Positions 6,401 through 11,455 of a stretch of 11,455 nt of DNA are shown piece after piece; within the stretch, counting starts at the first letter, position 1, and every line of letters begins with the position of its first letter. Position numbers and translations under genes: made by a program. The stretch lies in contig JACQEC010000250.1 of the NCBI GenBank assembly GCA_016200765.1, positions 1-11,455 of the forward strand, read 5' to 3'. The stretch comes from Chloroflexota bacterium. GTDB lineage: Bacteria; Chloroflexota; Anaerolineae; JACRMK01. Below the pieces are notes generated by a model. It ran no database searches. It had not been told where the DNA came from and was given only the letters and a program-made list of their open reading frames with translations.

Positions 6401-8015
6401 GGCCACCGAGACAGCGACCAGCACCGCCACACCAACGGATACCGCAACGCCAACACCAACTTATACTGCGACAGCTACACCGACCGACACCGCGACTGCC
6501 ACGCCAACCACGACCAGCACCGCTACACCAACAGACACACCGACACCAACAACCACACCAACGGATACGCCTACACCGACCGCGACCAACACGGCCACGC
6601 CAACGGACACGCCGACACCAACGGCCACACCGACTGCGACCAGCACTGCTACACCAACCAACACGTCTACACCGACGGACACGCCGACGGCGACGGCCAC
6701 CGAGACAGCAACTAGCACCGCCACGCCGACGGACACGCCAACTGCGACCAGCACCGCCACACCGACGGTCACACCGACCACGACCAGCACTGCCACACCG
6801 ACGGTCACGCCCACAGCGACGCCAACCCTGCCCCCTCAGCATCTGGTCGTCAGTGAATTGCGCACCAACGGGCCGGGCGGCTCGGCGGACGAGTTCGTGG
6901 AGCTGTTCAACCCAGCAACAACCGTGTTTGATATTGGCGGCTGGTTGATCAGAACCTCGACCAGCACGGGCATCACCAGCACCGTGTTGACCATCGCGAG
7001 CGGCACGACGCTTGCACCCGGCCAGCATTTCCTGGCCGCGAACAACGGCTTTGGCGGCACGGTTGTGCCCGATGTGCGCTTCAGCGCGAACATCGGCGAC
7101 TTCGCCGGCATCGCCTTGTTTATGGCCGATGGGCTGACGATTGTGGATCAGGTCGGCATGAGTGTTGGCACCACTTACAAGGAAGGCACTAATCTTGCAG
7201 TCTTGCAGGGCAACTTGGATCAAAGCTACGAACGCAAAGGCGGCGAGTGCACCGACACGAACAACAATGCGACCGATTACGCGGTGCAAGCGCCGAGCGC
7301 GCCACAGAATCTGGCCAGCGCCCTGACGCCATGTCTCGCGCCCACGCCCACGGCGACGCCGACAGCAACCAGTACGGCCACGCCACCCCCACACCCAGAC
7401 CTGACTGTTGACAGTCTCGCGGTGATACCGGCCACACCGGTGGCCGGTCAACCGATGACTATTAGCGCGGTCATTCACAATCAGGGCAACGCCGATGTAG
7501 TTGTACCATTCTTCAACGGGCTGTATGTGGACAAGGCGGCGGTCGGCGTGCCGGATGCGCAGAGTTTCACGCTCTCACTGGCCGCGGGCCTGACCACTAC
7601 CACCACCTTCTCATTAACACTGACAAGCGGCGCGCACGTCTTGAGCGTCCTTACCGACTGGGCTGGCAGTATCAGCGAGAGTGACGAGAGCAATAATGCT
7701 GGCGTGCTGATTGTCACTGTGGTTGCATCCACACCGCTCGACGCGAGTTTCACAGCCGCGCCGACGACCGGCTTCGCGCCGCTGACCGTCTATTTTACCA
7801 ACACCTCAACGGGCACTTACACGGACACACTCTGGTCGTTCGGCGACGGCATGACCAGTACGCTGACCAACACGGTTCACGTCTATGATACGCCGGGCAC
7901 GTACACGGTCACCCTCACGATCAGCGACTCGGCGGGAAGCGCATCGTTGACGCAGATCGGCTACATAGTGGCGAAACAGGAGTATTGGTTGTACCTGCCG
8001 CTTGTCGAACGGTAG
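3411..8015 (+). CDS. Giant secreted mosaic protein: RCC1, InlB-like, LamG, lamin-tail, CARDB and PKD domains
   Basis: A 1534-residue protein with an N-terminal export signal (RR at 12-13, hydrophobic core about 14-25). By position: seven RCC1-type repeats at about 93-453, each with HTCA...KCWG..xxGQLGDGT-like spacing and a cysteine pair, enough for one seven-bladed propeller; a divergent InlB B-repeat-like domain at 456-533; a Thr-Pro linker at 533-630; a LamG/concanavalin-like domain at 634-844 bracketed by C634 and C844; a second, roughly 300-residue Thr-Pro linker at 845-1141; a lamin-tail-like domain at 1141-1308; a short linker; a CARDB domain at 1329-1440; a PKD domain at 1443-1520; and the terminal segment EYWLYLPLVER. 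No enzymatic motif is visible. A role in adhesion or glycan binding at the cell surface is inferred. TAGGAG six bases before ATG 3411 supports the start. The RCC1 and LamG DNA is clearly AT-richer than the C-terminal domains, suggesting assembly from modules of different origin. The linker contains a recent internal duplication. Confidence 0.93.
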   Translation: MPSQHRPYTTIRRLSLAVCFLLLVWPQATTVYPVVPTSFAASVPASSAPHSAVALPHSPPDAAQVSAAGELTLLSVSSQTDKVQLSRINTSQSVEQVELGWYHTCALIMSGGVKCWGDNTDGQLGDGTNIGQITPVDVSGLSTGVLSIAAASGSSCAATLVAAVKCWGSNGDGQLGDNTTINRNTPVDVIGLASGVLQVVRGDSHTCALLTTGQVECWGWNDFGQLGDGTTTERHTPVLVSNLSDVKSIAAGREHTCAVTNSGGAKCWGGGYYGRLGTGNDADQHTPVDVSGLTVGVTQIDAGAWHTCALVNGGVKCWGRNNHGEVGDGTTTDRYTPTDVNGLTSNMLMVAAGWEHTCALTSGGGIKCWGSGGWGQLGNGANNDSAYPVDVYMLSSGTTSVSTGGGGYLAEHTCARTQVGGLKCWGNNSWGQLGDGTTNNSNTPVDVSGLTGVPPCYTLSITVSPAGAGTITPNIPGDCNNGAGYTDGTTVILTANPNTGYNFTDWSGDVISTTNPLTVTVTSDKAIVANFATPTATPTAPTATSTPTPTDSPTPTNTRIQTATPTSTGTVTPTITPTPTDTATPTATATATATATPTGTAPPTDTSTPTATSTATPTKTPAPTATPTNNSQSCIQPPDGLVSWWRGEGDAIDSKGSNNGVLVNGVNFAPGMVGQGFQFSGGGDYVTVPDATSLNPTTYSVEGWIYATTPVGDWRTILTKGSNYNESYKLQFDSTRMFVLEVVNVGGNRTSLDTGANSILLNTWLHLAGTYDGNTASLYMNGSLVSTVNINGTLQSNSSPLVIGGGDPGILSFSGLIDEVSIYNRALTNSEIQGIYNAGSSGKCTTIPTNTPTPTATTTATPTDTPTPTATSTATPTDTPTPTVTSTTTPTDTATPTPTYTATATPTDTATTTPTTTSTATPTDTPTPTTTPTDTPTPTATNTATPTDTPTPTATPTATSTATPTNTSTPTDTPTATSTPTPTETATNTPTDTPTATATETATSTATPTDTATPTPTYTATATPTDTATATPTTTSTATPTDTPTPTTTPTDTPTPTATNTATPTDTPTPTATPTATSTATPTNTSTPTDTPTATATETATSTATPTDTPTATSTATPTVTPTTTSTATPTVTPTATPTLPPQHLVVSELRTNGPGGSADEFVELFNPATTVFDIGGWLIRTSTSTGITSTVLTIASGTTLAPGQHFLAANNGFGGTVVPDVRFSANIGDFAGIALFMADGLTIVDQVGMSVGTTYKEGTNLAVLQGNLDQSYERKGGECTDTNNNATDYAVQAPSAPQNLASALTPCLAPTPTATPTATSTATPPPHPDLTVDSLAVIPATPVAGQPMTISAVIHNQGNADVVVPFFNGLYVDKAAVGVPDAQSFTLSLAAGLTTTTTFSLTLTSGAHVLSVLTDWAGSISESDESNNAGVLIVTVVASTPLDASFTAAPTTGFAPLTVYFTNTSTGTYTDTLWSFGDGMTSTLTNTVHVYDTPGTYTVTLTISDSAGSASLTQIGYIVAKQEYWLYLPLVER
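5943..6834 (+). repeat. Thr-Pro linker low-complexity repeat block
   Basis: About 890 bases of degenerate ACN-CCN/GCN/GAC codons encode PTDTPTPTATSTATPT-like repeats. Such linkers are typically extended and heavily O-glycosylated. A similar, shorter block lies at about 5008-5298. The block is free of stop codons over long stretches in several frames, which generates many spurious reading frames on both strands. Confidence 0.9.
6081..6688 (+). repeat. Recent segmental duplication inside the linker, offset 354 bp
   Basis: Bases 6081-6334 and 6435-6688 (254 bases each) differ at only three positions by hand alignment. The offset of 354 bases is 118 codons, so the frame is kept. Homology continues past the second copy after dropping 60 bases: the ACGGCCACCGAGACAGC segment recurs at an offset of 294. 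Confidence 0.88.
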
Positions 8016-8119
8016 AAACATCAACCGTTTCCACCATCGCGCCTACTGGACGTGTGGAACCGAGCGGCACGGCGCGCTGTATCATTCTTCAGGCAAGACT
8101 TTCGCGTGAGGAGGCTTTG
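8016..8119. other. Short gap between mosaic protein and lipoprotein genes
   Basis: No gene is seen. Small pairings GAAAC/GTTTC (8015-8031) and TTCCAC/GTGGAA (8029-8059) follow the stop codon but have no T tract. TATCAT at 8080-8085 could be a -10 box for the lipoprotein, without a convincing -35. Confidence 0.3.
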
Positions 8120-8737
8120 ATGCGGCGACGGCGGTATCTCGTGCTGATGGTTTCTACAGCGGCTATCGTTGTGCTGTTGGCATCGGGCTGTGCGCCCGGC
8201 CGCTGTGAGGAGGGCAGCGGGGAGGGCAGCCGCAAGGGACTGCCCCTACCAACCGCCGCCCCGCCTGTGACGGCCGGCCCCGCCGCGTTGAGTGGTCTGC
8301 AATCCGGCTGTCCGGTGACGCGGTCACCGGAGCCGCCCTTCACGCCGCCGTCTCCACACCCATCGCGATCCCCGTACGCGGGTGAGTTTTGGTATGGCAC
8401 GGACGCTCTTTGGACGCTCTTGGCCAACGATGGGACGTGGCGCGGCCTGCCGCATAACCCGCAAGGGTACACGCAGAAAGTGTTTTGGTGGCGATCAGGC
8501 TATAATGGCAGGGCCGAGCCGCGCCCCAATCTCACCGTCACGGGTAGGGGCGTACGGCCGTTCGCCCCTACCGCGCCTGCGCCCCCGCTTGCGGCGTCAG
8601 GGGCGACCAATGCCTTCCACCCGGATTTTCAGTGGGCGATGCTGACTGGTGTGGATGTCCCCACACTCGGCTGTTGGGAGATGACCGGCCGCCTGTCAGG
8701 CCATGACCTGTCCTTCGTCGTCTGGCTCGCGCCGTAG
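8120..8737 (+). CDS. Lipoprotein of unknown function
   Basis: A 205-residue predicted lipoprotein. Residues 1-24 form a signal peptide with four arginines, a hydrophobic core and a lipobox ending LLASG-C24, so it should be lipid-anchored outside the cytoplasm. A Pro/Ser-rich spacer runs from about residue 25 to 86. The folded part at about 86-205 has EFWYGTDALWTLLANDGTW, YTQKVFWWRSGY, FHPDFQWAMLTGVDVPTLGCWEM and LSFVVWL. This looks like an uncharacterised conserved bacterial family with a beta-rich fold; no catalytic signature is evident. The start at ATG 8120 is chosen over an upstream in-frame ATG at 7985 because GAGGAGG lies five bases upstream and the signal peptide begins exactly there. 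Residues 142-151 are encoded by a 30-base palindrome and part of the spacer by another repeat-like hairpin, so both look inserted. Its 3' end overlaps the convergent glycosyltransferase gene by 42 bases. Confidence 0.82.
   Translation: MRRRRYLVLMVSTAAIVVLLASGCAPGRCEEGSGEGSRKGLPLPTAAPPVTAGPAALSGLQSGCPVTRSPEPPFTPPSPHPSRSPYAGEFWYGTDALWTLLANDGTWRGLPHNPQGYTQKVFWWRSGYNGRAEPRPNLTVTGRGVRPFAPTAPAPPLAASGATNAFHPDFQWAMLTGVDVPTLGCWEMTGRLSGHDLSFVVWLAP
8209..8250 (+). repeat. Short tandem repeat and hairpin in the lipoprotein spacer
   Basis: GGAGGGCAGCGG at 8209-8220 and GGAGGGCAGCCG at 8221-8232 are tandem 12-base units. The second runs into GGGCAG (8224-8229) / CTGCCC (8240-8245) pairing. The element ends in CCCCTACC (8243-8250), the same terminal word as the palindrome at 8543-8572. 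Confidence 0.5.
8543..8572. repeat. 30-bp near-perfect palindrome inside the lipoprotein gene
   Basis: GGTAGGGGCG at 8543-8552 and CGCCCCTACC at 8563-8572 are perfect arms. The inner ten bases continue the symmetry except for one mismatched pair. It is read in frame as GRGVRPFAPT at residues 142-151, in a proline-rich loop between two conserved blocks. It looks like a dispersed palindromic repeat that inserted without breaking the frame. Confidence 0.75.
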
Positions 8738-9682
8738 CGCGGGCGCGCTCTCCAGCAGGCGCTGGGCCGCCGACCAGACGGCTTCGATGGTCAGGTCGGC
8801 CATGCGCGCGGTCGGGCTTTGGACGATGGAGACGCGCGCGCCGCGCGGCCCCCAGACCAGTGGGTCTGTCGGGCCAAAGAGGGCGACGGTGGGAACGCCG
8901 AGCGCCGCCGCGAGGTGGGTGATGCCGCTGTCACTGCCGATATAGAGGTGACAGCGCGCGATGATGGCGGCCAGGGTGGCGAGGTCGGGAGAGCGCAAAG
9001 GCACCACGCCGGGCGGTAGATCGCCCAGCGCGCCGGTCAGGGCGCGCTCGGCCGGGCCGGTGATGAGCAGGGCGCGAGTTCCGGCGCCGCTCACCCATTT
9101 ACGCGCCAGCGCTATGATATGGTCGAGCGGCCAACGTTTGCGCTCGCCGCCACTGCCAACGTGCAGGGCCACCACGCGCGTCTGCTCGCTCAGGCGATGG
9201 GTCTGCCAGAAGGCGTCCGCACGAGCGCGCAGGGCCGGGGTCAGCGACAGAACGGGAGAGGGCAGAGGCGGGATGCTGATCCCCAAGGGCGCGAGCGTAT
9301 CAAGCAAATGATCGGACGCATGGCGCGCGGCGGGCAGTGGGTTGGCGGCGATCAACCGGCGTGCGCCGAAGCGGCGCAAGTTACCAGCCACCACCTGCGC
9401 CGTATGCTCCGACAGCCAGAGCACCGCCAATTCTATCTCGCCCAGCAACATCGCCAACGGCGCAGGCACGTCGCTATCCGGGACGAACAGCGGCGTCAAT
9501 AGCGGGCTGTCGAAGGCAATCACCGGCTCGGCTAGCCAGCCTTCCACCAGCGGCAGTACGTCGGCGCGCGCCGCCAGCGCCAGCCGGCATCCCGGAAACG
9601 CTTGACGCAGGGCGCGCAAGGCCGGCAGGGTCAAGATAAAATCGCCGATGGCACCTGCGCGCATGACGAATACGGATGGCAC
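8696..9682 (-). CDS. Glycosyltransferase family 9 (ADP-heptosyltransferase-like)
   Basis: A 328-residue GT-B glycosyltransferase that would transfer a sugar from a nucleotide donor, ADP-heptose in the best-known members WaaC/WaaF, onto a surface glycan. The N-terminal motif RAGAIGDFILTLPAL at 8-22 includes D14, equivalent to the catalytic aspartate of WaaC. The donor-binding half shows LHVGSGGERKRWP at 173-185 and the family hallmark YIGSDSGITHLAAALG with VPTVALFGPTDP, 247-274. Length is normal and the fold is complete. The start used is GTG at 9682, which keeps the first beta strand (SVFVM). An ATG at 9664 is possible, and neither has a clear Shine-Dalgarno. If the host lacks lipopolysaccharide, as most Chloroflexota do, the acceptor is probably another cell-wall or exported glycan. 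The 3' end overlaps the lipoprotein gene tail to tail. A 78-base gap with a repeat separates it from the exporter gene upstream. Confidence 0.92.
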   Translation of the reverse strand: MPSVFVMRAGAIGDFILTLPALRALRQAFPGCRLALAARADVLPLVEGWLAEPVIAFDSPLLTPLFVPDSDVPAPLAMLLGEIELAVLWLSEHTAQVVAGNLRRFGARRLIAANPLPAARHASDHLLDTLAPLGISIPPLPSPVLSLTPALRARADAFWQTHRLSEQTRVVALHVGSGGERKRWPLDHIIALARKWVSGAGTRALLITGPAERALTGALGDLPPGVVPLRSPDLATLAAIIARCHLYIGSDSGITHLAAALGVPTVALFGPTDPLVWGPRGARVSIVQSPTARMADLTIEAVWSAAQRLLESAPALRREPDDEGQVMA

Positions 9683-9721
9683 GATAGGGGAAGTTAATGG
9701 GGGGACAGCGCGCCTAATGAT

Positions 9722-9759
9722 GCGTTGGCGCGTTAGCGCGTGAACGCAGAACCCGTAAC
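9722..9759 (-). repeat. Dispersed 38-bp intergenic element, copy B
   Basis: On the minus strand this reads GTTACGGGTTCTGCG followed by TTCACGCGCTAACGCGCCAACGC and matches 873-910 at 37 of 38 bases. It starts one base after the stop codon of the MFS gene, in that gene's sense orientation. Copy A likewise follows the regulator stop in sense orientation. The GCGTT..CGCG CTAA CGCG..AACGC part can form a hairpin. Confidence 0.85.
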
Positions 9760-9760
9760 T

Positions 9761-11272
9761 CTAATCCCCGCCCATCTGGGCAATCGGCTCCGGCTTCGCT
9801 TCGGGGCGCTTCGCCATGGCGGCGGGCGCAGGCTGGGGCGCGAGCAGAACGATCAGAAACGCGGCCAGCGTGGCCCCGAAGGCCAGCAGAAAGATCGCGG
9901 CGACCGCATCGGCCAACGCGCCGCGCAAGGGCGCGAGAACGGCGGGCGAAACCTGATTCGCCCGATCCAACAGCGCGCGCGGGTTGATCGTCGTGTCGGC
10001 TCCCTGCCGCGCCAGCCCCTCAATCAGTTTGGCGCTCAACACCGTGCCGAACAGGCTCACGCCGACCGTGCCGCCGATACTGCGCGCAAATTGCAGGGTT
10101 GAGGTGGCAACGCCCAACTGCTGGCGCTTGACCGAACTCTGGATCGAAATGAGGAACGCCGTGACGCCCGCGCCCATGCCCGCGCCCATCAAGCCGCCAA
10201 ATAAGAGCAGTTGCCACTGCGGCGTGGCCGCGCTGATGCGGCTCATCAGAAACGCGCCGGTGCAGAGGAAGAGCATGGACGCGATGGCGACTCTGCGATA
10301 GCCCTCTTTCAGCAGAAGCCGGCCGCCGATGGTTGAAGACAGCACCCAGCCGATGTTGATGGGGATGAGCATCGCTCCGGCGGTCGTCGCGTCCAGACCC
10401 AGCACGCCTTGAGCAAAGAGCGGGATAAACGAGATGGTGCCGAACATGGCGACGCCGACCAGAAACCCGTGCGCGGAGCCGACCGTGAACAGCCGTTGTT
10501 CGAAGAGCGCGGGGGAGATGATCGGGTCTTCGACCCGCGTTTCGTTCCAGACAAAGCCGCCGAGCAGAACGAGCGAGAGCGCGCCCAGCCCCACGACCAG
10601 CGGCGAGGTCCAGCCGCTGTCGGGGCCTTCCAGCAGGGCGAGCAAAAACGACACGATGCCGGTGACGAGCAGGATCACGCCGCGGTAATCAACCGCGCGG
10701 CGGGCCGTGGGTGTGTGCGATTCGCGCAGGACAAACCAGATAATCAGCGCCGCCAGCAGGCCAAACGGCAGGTTGACGTAGAAGACCCAGCGCCACGAAA
10801 CGTTGTCCACGAGGAAGCCGCCGATGAGCGGGCCAATCAGGCTGGAGACGCCCCACACGCCGCTGAACAAGCCCTGCATCTTGGCGCGCTGTTCCAGCGA
10901 GAAGATGTCGCCGATGATGGTGAACGCCAGCGGCAGCAGGCCGCCCGCGCCCAGCCCTTGCAGGCCGCGATAGGCAATCAGTTCGCCCATGGAGTTGGCG
11001 GTGCCGCACATCACCGAGCCGATCAAGAAGAGCGCCACCGCGACCAGATAGACGGGGCGGCGGCCATAGATGTCGGAGAGTTTGCCGAAGATCGGCATGG
11101 TGCTGGTCGAGGTCAGCATATAGACCGAGAAGACCCAGCCGTAAATCTGGAGGCCGCCCAACTGCGAGATGATGGTGGGCATGGCCGTGCCGATCACGGT
11201 CGCTTCGATGGAGGCGAGAAAGAGGCCGGTCATAATGCCGACGACGACGACAATCGTGCGGTTGCGAGACAT
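9761..11272 (-). CDS. MFS transporter, DHA2 (EmrB/QacA-like) drug exporter
   Basis: A 503-residue inner-membrane antiporter with about 14 predicted helices, expected to expel drugs or other small lipophilic compounds in exchange for protons. Family motifs, numbered from this start: an acidic residue in helix 1 (E23 in LASIEATVIGTAMP, where relatives often have Asp), motif A GKLSDIYGRRPVYL at 64-77, motif B RGLQGLGAGG at 102-111, the antiporter motif C GVWGVSSLIGPLIGG at 138-152, and WRWVFYVNLPFG at 161-172. The C-terminal tail is Pro/Ala/Lys-rich and cytoplasmic. ATG 11272 is preferred over an in-frame GTG at 11290 because AAGGA lies seven bases upstream of it. No adjacent TetR/MarR regulator is visible within the window. 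The substrate cannot be predicted. Confidence 0.94.
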   Translation of the reverse strand: MSRNRTIVVVVGIMTGLFLASIEATVIGTAMPTIISQLGGLQIYGWVFSVYMLTSTSTMPIFGKLSDIYGRRPVYLVAVALFLIGSVMCGTANSMGELIAYRGLQGLGAGGLLPLAFTIIGDIFSLEQRAKMQGLFSGVWGVSSLIGPLIGGFLVDNVSWRWVFYVNLPFGLLAALIIWFVLRESHTPTARRAVDYRGVILLVTGIVSFLLALLEGPDSGWTSPLVVGLGALSLVLLGGFVWNETRVEDPIISPALFEQRLFTVGSAHGFLVGVAMFGTISFIPLFAQGVLGLDATTAGAMLIPINIGWVLSSTIGGRLLLKEGYRRVAIASMLFLCTGAFLMSRISAATPQWQLLLFGGLMGAGMGAGVTAFLISIQSSVKRQQLGVATSTLQFARSIGGTVGVSLFGTVLSAKLIEGLARQGADTTINPRALLDRANQVSPAVLAPLRGALADAVAAIFLLAFGATLAAFLIVLLAPQPAPAAMAKRPEAKPEPIAQMGGD

Positions 11273-11311
11273 GAGGCAATCCTTATTCACTTAGCCTTGC
11301 AAACTATTGCG

Positions 11312-11317
11312 ATTATC
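11312..11317 (-). promoter_or_regulatory. Possible -10 box upstream of the MFS gene
   Basis: On the minus strand GATAAT lies 39 bases before ATG 11272, within an AT-rich stretch (11281-11345) that contrasts with the surrounding GC-rich DNA. No good -35 hexamer is seen at the right distance, so activation by a regulator or read-through from the gene upstream are alternatives. Confidence 0.3.
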
Positions 11318-11324
11318 TGAGTAA

Positions 11325-11455
11325 CTAACACTTTCGGTTTTTAACGAATACGACGGCGAGACGCATCGGACGGATGCGGAGCGTGAAAGTGGGGAAGCGT
11401 CCCGCGCTGACGGCGCGTTGCAGTTTGCGCCAGCCGATTTGAAAGAGGCTCAACT
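11325..11455 (-). CDS. Partial C-terminal end of an unidentified gene
   Basis: The minus strand is open from the window edge for 42 codons before a TAG at 11325-11327. The peptide begins LSLFQIGWRKLQRAVSAGRF and ends RLAVVFVKNRKC. Most third codon positions are G or C, as in the neighbouring genes, and the other frames are broken by stops. It would lie 52 bases upstream of the MFS gene on the same strand and might share its transcript. The basic, otherwise plain sequence matches no family I recognise. The start lies outside the window. Confidence 0.4.
   Translation of the reverse strand, partial: LSLFQIGWRKLQRAVSAGRFPTFTLRIRPMRLAVVFVKNRKC
11362..11378. other. Small stem-loop near the window end
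   Basis: CGCATC at 11362-11367 pairs with GATGCG at 11373-11378 around GGACG. It falls inside the putative partial coding region, so it may be coincidental. Confidence 0.2.

Noticed and set aside
6107..6814. Val/Gly-rich minus-strand frames (VGVSVGVAVLVAV type)
   Set aside because: Reverse-complement reading of the Thr-Pro repeat; low complexity only.
5943..6834. CRISPR-like appearance of the repeated linker DNA
   Set aside because: There are no unique spacers of constant length and no palindromic direct repeat. The frame is continuously coding.
5766..7478. 570-codon open frame on the minus strand, Arg/Cys/Gly-rich
   Set aside because: It is the antisense shadow of the Thr-Pro linker, where degenerate ACN/CCN codons avoid stops. 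It has no fold-like sequence and no ribosome binding site.
7985..8119. Upstream extension of the lipoprotein to an in-frame ATG at 7985
   Set aside because: It would overlap the mosaic protein and bury the signal peptide. ATG 8120 has a strong Shine-Dalgarno and begins the lipoprotein signal.
10409..11320. 303-codon plus-strand frame opposite the MFS gene
   Set aside because: Asp/Arg/Gln-rich composition typical of the antisense of a membrane protein gene. The minus-strand MFS motifs are decisive.
11374..11442. Short plus-strand frame of about 22 codons
   Set aside because: Too short, no ribosome binding site, and it overlaps a more coding-like minus-strand frame.

Overview
The window looks like chromosomal DNA of a GC-rich bacterium, most plausibly a member of the Chloroflexota (Anaerolineae-like). 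The evidence is a very large secreted protein with long Thr-Pro linkers that joins RCC1, LamG, lamin-tail, CARDB and PKD modules and ends in a YLPLVER-type tail, together with abundant short palindromic intergenic repeats. The assignment is inference from gene style. No rRNA, tRNA or other marker gene is present. No insertion sequence, CRISPR array, integrase, phage gene or replication origin was seen.

Layout. (1) 1-1798, plus strand: a well-formed sigma70-type promoter with an upstream perfect palindrome, a CRP/FNR-family regulator lacking the cAMP-contact residues, then two small paralogous four-helix membrane proteins, each with one conserved histidine, that resemble a fragment of heme-copper oxidase or NnrS-type proteins. 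(2) 1917-3134, minus strand: a membrane-anchored two-CxxCH cytochrome followed by a complete aldo/keto reductase. (3) 3135-3410: a 276-base noncoding interval holding a pair of related hairpins in inverted orientation (MITE/REP-like), a terminator-like hairpin and a strong promoter. (4) 3411-8015, plus strand: the 1534-residue mosaic secreted protein, with a recent 354-base-offset duplication in its Thr-Pro linker. (5) 8120-8737, plus strand: a lipoprotein whose coding sequence contains a 30-base near-perfect palindrome. (6) 8696-9682, minus strand: a GT9 glycosyltransferase that overlaps the lipoprotein gene tail to tail. (7) 9761-11272, minus strand: a DHA2-type MFS drug exporter. (8) 11325-11455, minus strand: the probable C-terminal end of an unidentified gene.

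How the genes work together. The first three genes read as one unit: a non-cAMP CRP/FNR sensor with two putative heme-binding membrane proteins, suggesting control by redox state, oxygen or nitric oxide. The cytochrome and the aldo/keto reductase share a strand and a 33-base gap, but no shared function is evident. The mosaic protein, the lipoprotein and the glycosyltransferase all concern the cell surface.

The most distinctive non-gene signal is a set of small dispersed repeats. A 24-base element occurs three times in two neighbouring genes and is read in different frames. A 38-base intergenic element occurs twice, 37/38 identical, each time directly downstream of a gene and in the same orientation relative to it. 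Octamer-like word arrays sit on stop codons, and palindromes occur inside coding sequence.
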